Shown: piece by piece, positions 24,579 through 34,451 of the stretch
Position numbering within the stretch: position 1 is the stretch's first letter
Layout: every line of letters starts with the position of its first letter
Program-made: the position numbers and the translations under genes
The notes under the pieces: generated by a model
What the model was told of the DNA's origin: nothing
Databases searched by the model: none
The model's input: the letters and a program-made list of their open reading frames with translations, nothing else
Assembly: GCF_003148685.1 (NCBI RefSeq)
Contig: NZ_QGGR01000032.1
Coordinates: forward strand, 1 to 64,000
Direction of reading: 5' to 3'
Source of the DNA: Actinoplanes xinjiangensis
GTDB lineage: Bacteria; Actinomycetota; Actinomycetes; Mycobacteriales; Micromonosporaceae
Length of the DNA stretch: 64,000 bases

Positions 24579-27038
24579 TCATGAGGGGTCGAGTGTGCGG
24601 GCCAATGTCACGGCTTCGGCGGTGGGTTCGGTGTCGATGTCGGCCAGGACGGTGGTGAGGGCCTGCAACAGAGTGCGGATGCCGTCGCGGTCGCCGAGGG
24701 CGTGGCGGGCGCGCATGGCCGTGCGGTAGAGGTCCTCGTTGTAGGGGTCGAGGGTGATCGCCTTGTCGAGGGTCTCGCCGGCGGCCTTCGGGTCGTCGGG
24801 CAGCAGAGTCTCGGCAAGGAGCAGGTGGGCTTCGATGCCCCAGCGGTGGGCGTGGTGGCGGTGTTCGTCGATCCATTCGTAGTCGTGGCCGTCGGCCAAC
24901 GGTGCGGTGTAGAGGTCGCAGGCCTGGCGCAGCAGGTCGGTGCGGCTGGGTGTGGTGGCTCGGCGGGCCTGGTTGAGCAGGTCGCGTAGCTGCCACAGGT
25001 CGACCCGGACGGTGGCCGGGTCGAGGCGGTAGCGGTCGGTGGTGCCGCGTTTGAGCAGGTAGCCGCCGGGTAGCGGGCCGCCGGCGCGGGCCAGGACGTG
25101 GCGCAGGTTGGAGGCGTTGGTGTGGAGCTGCTGTTTCGCCTGGCGTTGCCGGGCGTCGCCGTGCAGGTGTTCGACGAGGGTGTCGCTGTCGGCGCCGTGC
25201 GGGTGGCAGGCGAGGTAGACGGCGAGTTCGGCGGCTTTGGCGCGCAGGGCCCGCCCGGGGCGGCTGACGTCGTCGATGCGGGGGGTGCCGAGAACCCGCA
25301 GCTGCACGGACGTCGTTGAAGCGGTGGCGGGCCGGTCGGCCCCGGTGGGTTCGGCTGCCGGTGCTGGAGTGGCAGCGGGCTCGCCCGTGTGCGTCTGGTC
25401 GATGCCGGCCAGGATCGCCAGGGCGTCGTCGCGTTCGACGACGGCTACGCGACTCGGCAGGGCATGCTCGTCGCCGTCGGCGGTATGGCCGTCGGCGGTG
25501 ACGGTGTGGGTGGTGCCGTGTGGCCATCGGCCGAGAAGGACTGCGGTGATGTCCAGGCCGTGGGCGAGGCTGAGGGTGATGCGGGCGTGTTCGCCGGTGC
25601 CGTCGGCGGCGCGGGCGACCACCAGCATCGGCGGCAGGGCTTCGGTCTCGGGCAGCGTGGCGGGGTCGCTGGTGTTGCGTTCGGCGAGGATGCGGCTGCG
25701 GTGTAGTAGCTGGGCGTCGACGGTGGCGAGGGTGTCGGGGAAGTCGCGGGTGACCTGCAGTCGTGGCGAGCCGGTCAGCTCGGTGCCGAACAGGTCGGTG
25801 CAGGTCTGCTGGTCGAGGAGCACGTCGGCGGGATGGTCGGCGGTCAGCGCAGCGAGGATGAAGCCGCGGACAGCGCCTTCGGCGCCGGGGCCGTGAATCC
25901 CGGTGGGGTGTGCCGGAAGCGACGGTACGGCCGGCACCGGCGTGACGTTGCGGCTGACGTGCCGACGGATGGTCTCGACCGGCGCCGGTAGCGGCGGCGC
26001 GGGCAGGACGACGGACTCGTCCGGGTGCGGCCGGTGGCGTCGACGTGCCCATACCCGTAGGAGCGTGGCACTGATGGCCGCCGCGAGGCCCCAGGTGATG
26101 AAGCTTCCGCTGGGCAGGTCGATGCCGCCGTCGCTGCGGGGCGCTGCTGCCGGCGTCGACTGCCCGGGCGCCGGGGCGGTGGGCATGGCGGTCGGGGTGT
26201 GCGTAGGTCCGGCCTCTGGGGCTCGTGGGGGCGGCTCGGTCGGGGCGTCGGAGGTGGGAGGGCGGGGTGGCGGCGGTTCTGGTGGTGTGGTGCGGGCGCC
26301 GGCGGGTGGGCGGGCGTCGGCGGGCAGCCGCAGATGCCAGCCGGGCTGGATGAGGTCGCAGTCGGTCAGGCGGGCGCCGCCGCTCTGGTGGCGGTGGCGG
26401 TTGAGGCGGCAGATCTCCGGCCAGCGGTCGGCGTCACCCAGCCAGCGGCGGGCGATCCTGGACAGCGAGTCGCCGCGTTCGACCTCGTACGCGAAACGGT
26501 TCTGGCCGACCAGGACGGTGACCGTGCCGCGCGGCAGCACGCTGTCGCCGGGTTGCGCCGCGACCGTCGTCACCGCCGGTGCGGGCATGTCGGCACCGGC
26601 CGGCGTGGTGGTGACGGCGACGACCGCGGTGCCGGCCAGGCCGAACAGCATCCGATGCAGTGGGGCGGGCAGCCGCCACCGCGGCATCCGCCAGCCGGCC
26701 ACGACCGTCAGGACGCTGCCGGCCAGCAGCAGCATCATGGCCGACCAGATCAGCCACAACAGGACCGCGACCGCGCCCACGATCAGCTGTGTCCCGTTGT
26801 CGCGCTGCCCGCCGGCGACGAACGCGGTCACCTGCGACCAGGACGGCACCAGGCCCGCGGGTGAGCCGAAGACCAGGGTGAGCAGCAGCGGAGGCACCAC
26901 GACGAGAGCGAGAACGCCAGGTAGGGCCCGCACCGCTGCGGCCACCCGCCCCGGTCGCCGTTGCGGGACTTCCGGTGCCGGCCAGACGGTCGGTTGCCGG
27001 GTCAGCTCGGCGGTCTTGCGGCGTACGTCCTTGCTCAT
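24579..27038 (-). CDS. Membrane-tethered LysM protein with cytosolic SARP-type wHTH-BTAD module
   Basis: The protein has 819 residues. Predicted helices lie at about 41-58, 85-113, 131-145 and 313-331. Basic clusters at 6-31, 116-129 and 331-336 put the N- and C-termini in the cytosol and place residues 146-312 outside. That outer loop holds a LysM domain (183-239; YEVERGDSLSRIARRWLGD...WPEICRLN) and a 60-residue proline-rich stalk. The cytosolic part ends with an OmpR/PhoB-like winged helix (about 575-660, LRAKAAELAVYLACHPHG) and a BTAD domain (665-815), the architecture of SARP activators. It may couple cell-wall binding to transcription. It is divergent from the Hsp70-like gene at 27184. 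Confidence 0.85.
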   Translation of the reverse strand: MSKDVRRKTAELTRQPTVWPAPEVPQRRPGRVAAAVRALPGVLALVVVPPLLLTLVFGSPAGLVPSWSQVTAFVAGGQRDNGTQLIVGAVAVLLWLIWSAMMLLLAGSVLTVVAGWRMPRWRLPAPLHRMLFGLAGTAVVAVTTTPAGADMPAPAVTTVAAQPGDSVLPRGTVTVLVGQNRFAYEVERGDSLSRIARRWLGDADRWPEICRLNRHRHQSGGARLTDCDLIQPGWHLRLPADARPPAGARTTPPEPPPPRPPTSDAPTEPPPRAPEAGPTHTPTAMPTAPAPGQSTPAAAPRSDGGIDLPSGSFITWGLAAAISATLLRVWARRRHRPHPDESVVLPAPPLPAPVETIRRHVSRNVTPVPAVPSLPAHPTGIHGPGAEGAVRGFILAALTADHPADVLLDQQTCTDLFGTELTGSPRLQVTRDFPDTLATVDAQLLHRSRILAERNTSDPATLPETEALPPMLVVARAADGTGEHARITLSLAHGLDITAVLLGRWPHGTTHTVTADGHTADGDEHALPSRVAVVERDDALAILAGIDQTHTGEPAATPAPAAEPTGADRPATASTTSVQLRVLGTPRIDDVSRPGRALRAKAAELAVYLACHPHGADSDTLVEHLHGDARQRQAKQQLHTNASNLRHVLARAGGPLPGGYLLKRGTTDRYRLDPATVRVDLWQLRDLLNQARRATTPSRTDLLRQACDLYTAPLADGHDYEWIDEHRHHAHRWGIEAHLLLAETLLPDDPKAAGETLDKAITLDPYNEDLYRTAMRARHALGDRDGIRTLLQALTTVLADIDTEPTAEAVTLARTLDPS

Positions 27039-27183
27039 CTGCCTGCCCCGGGGTTGCGATCGAACCCTGATCTCTACCGGTCGGCGCCGATCATCGGCCA
27101 GCGCATTTGTGGCCGTCTATCACCATGCGAAGAAGAACGTTTCAGGTCGACCGGTGTGATGTCGTTTTGCGACACTGCCCGGC

Positions 27184-29025
27184 ATGCCCGCAACGGATCT
27201 TCACCTGGCCGTCGAGATCGCCCCCTGGTGGACCACCGCGGTCTACGAACACGCCGGCACCGTGCATCCGGTCTACTTCGCGGGCCACGCCCGCCTGCCC
27301 AGCGGCGTCATCCCCGATCCCGCCACCGGCACCCTGCTCACCGGTACCGCCGCGCTCACCGCCGGTCTGCTCGCCCCCGACGGCTACCGGCCCGACCCGA
27401 TGGCCCTGGCCCAGACCGGCACCGGCACCGAACCCGTGGCGGCCGTCCTCGCGCACGTCGCCAACCACGTCTGCAGCCTCGCCGGCACCCCGGTGACGAC
27501 ACTGACGATCGTCACCGCCACCGTGTGGGGACACCGCGCCCGCCAGCGCCTGCAACAGGCGGCACACCATGCCGGGCTGCCGGTTCCCGGCATCGTCACC
27601 GCCGGTGCGGCATTGAGCGCGGGTACGGCCACCGCCGGCCGGTTCGCCCTGGTCGCCACCGCCGCGCCGGACCTGACCATCCTCGACCTCGAAGGCGACT
27701 ACCAGCAGGTCGCTCACGCCGACATCCGCGACCCCGGCCACCCCGACATCGACACCGCACTCGTGGCCCGCCTCGCCGACCCACCACCCACCGGCTGGCA
27801 GGTCGTGCGCGAAGTCCGGCAGGCCCGGACCGTGCTCGCCGGCCAGCCCCGGGCATCACTGCTACTGCCCGCACCGCATCCGGCCGCGGTCCTGGAACGC
27901 GCCGACGTGACCGCGGCCGCGGCCCCGCACCTGGCCCGCATCCCTGAAGCGGTCACTCAGGCACTGACCGACGCCGACCTCGACACCGCCGACGTCACGA
28001 CCGTGATCGTCGCCGGCGACGACGCGGTGCTGCCGGACCTCGCAGCAGCCGTCACCGCGACCGGGCTGCCCGCAGCGGTCGTGGTCGACGACCCGCATGC
28101 CGTCACCCGCGGCGCCCTGCGCATCACCCGGCCCCGGGCCGGCGCCACTGCCCCGTCCGGAGTCACTGCGGCAACCGGGCGGCTGCCGCGCACCCGGATC
28201 ACACTGACCAACCTGGTCCGCGTCGCCATCCTCGCCGCCGCCTCGGTCGCCCTGCTGTTGCAGACCATCGCCACCGCCGACATCGGCAGAATCGGCGGCG
28301 ACATCACCGGCGTCCTGCTGCCGGTCGAGAACATCGGCCTCGCCGCCGCCCTGGCCGTCCTCACCGCCTGGACCGCCGCCCAACTCGTACCCACCACCTG
28401 GCTGACCTCGGCGCACGCCGACGACGACGTCACCACCGGAACCTTGCTGCGCCGCGGCTACCTCGGCGCCGCCGCGCTCGGCCTCGCCGTCGCAGGCCTG
28501 TGGGGCCTCGGCGCCGGAGTCGGCGTCGGCGTCACCGACCCTGCCTACCTCGAAACGGCCCTGACCTGCGCCGTCCCGCTCGCCGCCTGCGCCGCCCTGA
28601 TCGCCCTCGTCGCGCCCCGCATCCCCCAGGACACCGTCGCGTCGTGGCTGGTACACGCGAGCCCACCGGTCACCGCGATCGCTCTCGCCGCGGCCGGCGT
28701 CTACCTGCAACGGGCCGCGTTCACCTACACCTTCCCGGTAGACCTGATCGGCACGAAGGGCCCGGTCCAGATCGCCGGCGCGATCCTGCTCGGCGTCGCC
28801 ACCGCGCTGACCGCCACCCGCCAGCCCCTGCTGCGCCTGATCACCGCAGTCGTGCTCGGCGGCGGCTACGCCCTCGTCAGCAGCGTCTCCACCATCCCAT
28901 ACCTGACCTGGGCCTACATCGCCGTTCTGCTCTGGTGGGCCGGCACTACCACCGCCACCACCATCACCGCCGCCACCCCACAAGCCGGCACCTGGCTCAA
29001 GCGCTGGACCCACCAAACACGTTGA
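27184..29025 (+). CDS. Hsp70/actin-fold-like domain fused to a polytopic membrane domain
   Basis: The protein has 613 residues. Residues 1-320 resemble an actin-like ATPase of the Hsp70 type: N-terminal LAVEIAPWWTTAVYEHAG, a central TLTIVTATVWGHRARQRLQQAAHHAG segment and a VTTVIVAGDDAVLPDLAAAV second-lobe motif. The classical phosphate loops (DLGTT, GGG) are weak, so ATPase activity is uncertain. After a linker, residues 335-600 carry about eight membrane helices. I know of no named family with this fusion; type VII secretion-associated Hsp70-like proteins are the nearest analogy. A 145-bp shared promoter region separates it from the divergent LysM-SARP gene, suggesting joint function. Confidence 0.7.
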   Translation: MPATDLHLAVEIAPWWTTAVYEHAGTVHPVYFAGHARLPSGVIPDPATGTLLTGTAALTAGLLAPDGYRPDPMALAQTGTGTEPVAAVLAHVANHVCSLAGTPVTTLTIVTATVWGHRARQRLQQAAHHAGLPVPGIVTAGAALSAGTATAGRFALVATAAPDLTILDLEGDYQQVAHADIRDPGHPDIDTALVARLADPPPTGWQVVREVRQARTVLAGQPRASLLLPAPHPAAVLERADVTAAAAPHLARIPEAVTQALTDADLDTADVTTVIVAGDDAVLPDLAAAVTATGLPAAVVVDDPHAVTRGALRITRPRAGATAPSGVTAATGRLPRTRITLTNLVRVAILAAASVALLLQTIATADIGRIGGDITGVLLPVENIGLAAALAVLTAWTAAQLVPTTWLTSAHADDDVTTGTLLRRGYLGAAALGLAVAGLWGLGAGVGVGVTDPAYLETALTCAVPLAACAALIALVAPRIPQDTVASWLVHASPPVTAIALAAAGVYLQRAAFTYTFPVDLIGTKGPVQIAGAILLGVATALTATRQPLLRLITAVVLGGGYALVSSVSTIPYLTWAYIAVLLWWAGTTTATTITAATPQAGTWLKRWTHQTR

Positions 29026-29228
29026 CGACATTTCACTGGCCGCGGCTGATTCCGTCCGCGATAACCGGGCACTGGCGCAAACTGTGTGATTGATCTAGGG
29101 CGATGAGTCCTCGAACGCGTCGCCGCTACCAGCGGCAGCACCCGGCCTCGCGCTGCCCGGGGCCGGGCGATGGCGCTGGACACCCGGTTCGGCGGGCATC
29201 CAACGCCATCGTCATCGCGTGGCGTCCC

Positions 29229-30917
29229 TCAGGACAGGGCGGTCATCCACTGCCAGCCGCCGGCGCCGATCGGCATCGTGCCGCCCAGGCTGTCCGCGCC
29301 CTGGCTCGGGTAGAAGTTCAGCAAGCCGTCGGCGCTGGTGGCCCACATGTTCGGCGGACCGCCGTCGACCGATGCGGCGACGAGCGGCCAGGTTGCGGCC
29401 GGCCAGGTGTTTCGTCCCGTGTTCACCGGGCTTCCGGCGCCGATCGTGGCGCGGTTGTCGGTGGTGCCGGTGAGGTGGCGGGTCACCGCGCCGGTTTCCC
29501 GGTGGCGGGCCCACAGGTCGGCGCGCTGGTCGCCGCCGATCTCGCCGACCGCGAACAGGTCGGACTTGGCCAGACTCTTGTCGCTGGCCGCCTTCGGCGC
29601 GCCGAGACCGGGCTCGGCGCCCGAGGTGCCGGGCCAGAGCCACCACACGCCGTCGACGAGGCTCTGCACCAGCAGGTCGGGGGCGTTGTCACCGGTCATG
29701 TCGCCGGGCGCGACGATCACATTGGTGGACCAGGCACCGGCGGTCGTCCCCTTCATCAGGGTCCGGGGGCCGAGTTCTCCGGTTCCGGTGTTGGGATACA
29801 CCCAGAGGCTGCCTTCCAGGGCGGCGACCACGTCCTCCCACCCGTCGCCGGTCCAGTCACCGCGGTGGACCACCCGGGCGTTCTTCCATTCCGGGCCGGA
29901 GGCGAGCAGACGGTACGGCGACAGCCGACCACCGCCGATGCCGGGGTAGAGCCGCAGCTGACCGGAGTTCTGCACGGCGAGAAGGTCCGTGGTCCCGTCA
30001 CCGGTGAGGTCGCCGGGCCGCGGGGAGGCCGTGCGGGGCTTCGGGCTCATCACGCCGACGAGCATCCTGTGGTCCGACAGTGCCAGGGTCTCGTCGACGG
30101 TCGCCTGCACCGAGCCGAAGTCCTTCGCCGGGACGAAGATGTGGTCGAACTTCTTGGTGCCGGCGGTCGGCTGACCGTCCACCTCGTCCGCCTCGATCCA
30201 GGGCCCGAGAGCGAGGTCGGCCCGCAGAGCCCGGATGGCGGGGTACGTCGGCTGGGCGTTGAAATCGCCGCCGAAGATCACCGGAAGGCCGGCCGCCCAG
30301 ACCGCGATCTGCGGCATGACCTGGCTGATCCCGTTGTCCATCACCGTGCCGTTGTAGACACCCTGCGCGAGGTGCGTGTTGCACACCAAGGTCATCCGGC
30401 CGTCGATCGGGCTGCGCGTGCACATGACGGCGGGCACCGAGGACAGGCCCTCCTGGACGGCGACCTGATAGACCAGCCGGGACGCCGCGGGCGAACGCAC
30501 GAACGTGGCGAGCCCGAACTCCGCCTTGCCACCCCATTGGGAGACGCACTTGTTGATGGTGGTGTTCCGTGCGGACGTGTCCGTCGTGTAGAAGACGCCC
30601 TTGAACTCGCCGGGATGTCTAGCTTCCAGTTCGGCGGTCAGCCGGTCGAACTGGCCCGCGCAGGCCTCCTGCAACATCAGCACGTCGGCTTCCCAGGTGC
30701 CGGTGGTGGCGGTGGCGAGCTCCTTCGTCCACACGTCCGCGTCACCGGTGTACTGGCAGGTCGAGGCGCCGCACACGTTGTAGGTCAGCACCCGGACGGG
30801 CTGCTCGGGATTCTTGGTGACGGTGTCGAAGGCCAGGCTGGGCCGGGACGGCAACAGCAGCCCGGCGAGTACGGCCAGGAGGGCGAGCACGGCGGCTCTC
30901 CTCAGAGATCGTGGCAC
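29229..30917 (-). CDS. Secreted endonuclease/exonuclease/phosphatase-family protein with FG-GAP-like repeats
   Basis: The protein has 562 residues from GTG 30917, with GGGGGA six bases upstream; the signal peptide (RRAAVLALLAVLAGLLLP) fits this start. Residues about 40-300 form a DNase I/sphingomyelinase-like metallohydrolase: RVLTYNVCG, LMLQEA (metal Glu), VCNTHLAQ, FGGDFNAQP and LSDHRMLV supply the usual Asn/Glu/His/Asp/Asn/Asp-His set. Residues 310-560 contain repeated Asp-rich FG-GAP/VCBS-type blades (GDLTGDGTTDLLA, GDWTGDGWEDVVA, GDMTGDNAPDLLV), probably calcium-binding. The substrate, nucleic acid or phospholipid, is unknown. Confidence 0.88.
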   Translation of the reverse strand: MPRSLRRAAVLALLAVLAGLLLPSRPSLAFDTVTKNPEQPVRVLTYNVCGASTCQYTGDADVWTKELATATTGTWEADVLMLQEACAGQFDRLTAELEARHPGEFKGVFYTTDTSARNTTINKCVSQWGGKAEFGLATFVRSPAASRLVYQVAVQEGLSSVPAVMCTRSPIDGRMTLVCNTHLAQGVYNGTVMDNGISQVMPQIAVWAAGLPVIFGGDFNAQPTYPAIRALRADLALGPWIEADEVDGQPTAGTKKFDHIFVPAKDFGSVQATVDETLALSDHRMLVGVMSPKPRTASPRPGDLTGDGTTDLLAVQNSGQLRLYPGIGGGRLSPYRLLASGPEWKNARVVHRGDWTGDGWEDVVAALEGSLWVYPNTGTGELGPRTLMKGTTAGAWSTNVIVAPGDMTGDNAPDLLVQSLVDGVWWLWPGTSGAEPGLGAPKAASDKSLAKSDLFAVGEIGGDQRADLWARHRETGAVTRHLTGTTDNRATIGAGSPVNTGRNTWPAATWPLVAASVDGGPPNMWATSADGLLNFYPSQGADSLGGTMPIGAGGWQWMTALS

Positions 30918-31275
30918 AACGTTCCCCCGTTGATTGATCACAGCAAATCCGTGTGATCATAGACATCCGCCGGGAAACGGGCCGCCCGCTCATCGTGGGT
31001 GTGAGACTGGCTCGCCAGCCGCGGCCGTGGCCGGCGGCCGTCAGGATGCGGATCTCGACGAACTCCTCGAACGCCGACGCCCAGCACTGCGCCAACAAGC
31101 CACGACAGCGAGACCCCGCCACGTCGATGAACTCGATCTCGAAGTCCGCCGCGCCGGAGTCCCCTCCGTCAACCTTGACCTGCGCGCTCAGAGGCCGATC
31201 GTCTCGACCCCGCAGACAGAGTTCGCTGGTACGAGAGACACCGTTCACTGGCAAAGGACAGCTCTTCGAGTGACG
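30918..31275. other. Intergenic stretch without a supported gene
   Basis: Both strands have open frames over about 31000-31260 (plus: DELLERRRPALRQQ; minus: VKVDGGDSGAADFEIEF), but neither has a start signal or family match. It contains the promoter of the secreted nuclease gene near 30920-30960. Confidence 0.4.
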
Positions 31276-32892
<1,617 letters not shown>

Positions 32893-33056
32893 CGTTACCC
32901 CCCGTGGATGTGACGTGAGCTTCCGACACACCAACCCCAGGGGGAAACAGGATGGCGCCAGCAGGCTCAGAGTAGCCCCACGGGGCAGCGCAGCGATGCG
33001 CAACGAACGTCGCGCCCATCGAGCTCGACCTGACTGATGAGCCGGTGGCAACGCCC

Positions 33057-34271
33057 TCAGGCGACGTCGCTGTGTCGAGCGGGAGTACCTTCGTGCACCT
33101 CGACGAGGTCGGCCATGTCGACGCCGGCTTCGGCGAGCAGACGTTGCACGGTGGCGATGGCGAGGCCGTCGATGACGTTGTCGCCGTGCAGGAGCCGGTA
33201 GAAATGGTCACGGCCGCGTTGGACGGCTTCGACGCGCCAGCGGCCGTCCGGTGTTTCGAGGGCTCCCTGCACCTGTCCCGTCGCGGGCGGTACGGCCGGG
33301 TCCGGGTGCCGGCGGGCGGAGCCGGCGCCGCGGTCGACGCGTAGCCCGCGCCAGGAGGGGTGCCGCAGCCGGCCGTCGGGTGTCCAGTTCCGAAAGGCGA
33401 CCTCGCCGACCAGGGCCGGTTCGACCCAGTGGGCATGACGAGTGTGCTCGCGCGGAACGTCGGAGACGGGTGTGGTCGTCCGGTGCAGGGGCTGGAGCAG
33501 GTCACGGAGCTGGTCGAGCATGAGGTCGGTGAATCCGGTGCCGACGCGGCCGGCGAACCGGAGCGTGCCGTCGTCGTCGTGGACGGCCAGCAGCAGGGAA
33601 CCGATGGTGCCGGCGCGACGTCCTTCTCCCGGTTTCCAACCGATGACCAGGACTTCCTGGGTACGGACCAGTGGCACCTTGGTCCAGTCCGCCGACCTGC
33701 GGCCGGCCCTGTACGGCGAGCTCAGCCGCTTGGCGACGACCCCCTCCAGCCCGCCGAGTTCCGCGGCATGCAGCACCGCACGTCCGTCGACGTCGGTGAA
33801 CTCCGGCGGTGTCCGGACGCTGCGGCCGTCCAGCCCGAGCCCGAGCAACTGATGGCGGCGCCGCTCGTAGGGCTCCTCCAGCAGCGACCGGCCGTCGAGC
33901 CACAGCAGGTCGAAGGCGTAGAAGACGACCGGCACCGTCTGCAGCAGTGCCGAGGTCGGCGAGGCGACGTGAATGCGGGCGGCCAGCCGGGCGAAGGACG
34001 GCCGGTCTCCGGGCTCCAGGGCGACGATCTCGCCGTCCAGGATCACTCGGCGGCCCTGTAGCAGGACGGCCAGCTCCTGCATCTCGGGGTACGTACTCGA
34101 CACGTCGTTGTTGTTACGCGACACCAACCGCACGTGGCCGCCGTCGACGTATGCGATCGCCCTGACCCCGTCGTACTTGAACTCGAACGCCCACCCGGCG
34201 CCGACGGGTAGCGTCCCGGCGGCGGCCAGCATCGGCGCGACAAGCTCAGGCATCGCCTGCTCGACGATCAC
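33057..34271 (-). CDS. ATP-dependent DNA ligase (LigD-ligase-like)
   Basis: The protein has 404 residues. It should seal nicks using ATP. Motif I is FEFKYDGVRA with the adenylated Lys around residue 32; motif III is YAFDLLWLDG, motif IV is LEGVVAKRLSSPYRAGRRSADWTKV and motif V follows. The OB-fold region (VLVIGWKPGEGRRAGTIGSLLLAV) completes the catalytic core. About 90 extra residues follow, ending in a small helical segment (IATVQRLLAEAGVDM). There is no polymerase or phosphoesterase domain and no ku gene, so it is a stand-alone ligase. The start (GTG 34271, or ATG 34253) is uncertain. Confidence 0.92.
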   Translation of the reverse strand: MIVEQAMPELVAPMLAAAGTLPVGAGWAFEFKYDGVRAIAYVDGGHVRLVSRNNNDVSSTYPEMQELAVLLQGRRVILDGEIVALEPGDRPSFARLAARIHVASPTSALLQTVPVVFYAFDLLWLDGRSLLEEPYERRRHQLLGLGLDGRSVRTPPEFTDVDGRAVLHAAELGGLEGVVAKRLSSPYRAGRRSADWTKVPLVRTQEVLVIGWKPGEGRRAGTIGSLLLAVHDDDGTLRFAGRVGTGFTDLMLDQLRDLLQPLHRTTTPVSDVPREHTRHAHWVEPALVGEVAFRNWTPDGRLRHPSWRGLRVDRGAGSARRHPDPAVPPATGQVQGALETPDGRWRVEAVQRGRDHFYRLLHGDNVIDGLAIATVQRLLAEAGVDMADLVEVHEGTPARHSDVA

Positions 34272-34451
34272 CCGAACGCCGTACCCGCCGCAGGTCAGGC
34301 CGATACCCCTGCTGAAGAACTACATCCGAGTAGTTCAGATACGACGATCCTGAAGCACCCCTCTGGGCGCGCCTCGCCCACTGCGACTCGCATCAATGCA
34401 TCTAATGCTTGCAAAAGGGGCATAACTTACGGCAAGCGCTGCGAGGGATGG

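Noticed and set aside
24436..26052. Long minus-strand ORF of 538 residues, Arg/Pro/His-rich
   Set aside because: It is an out-of-frame shadow of the LysM-BTAD gene on the same strand, with composition typical of GC-rich frame shadows and no domain signature.
24579..27038. Tad/Flp pilus assembly cluster membership
   Set aside because: LysM-BTAD proteins often lie near tad genes, but none of tadA-tadG or a prepilin is present in this window.
29103..30956. 617-residue plus-strand ORF
   Set aside because: It is the antisense shadow of the secreted nuclease gene, which has the signal peptide and metal-site motifs.
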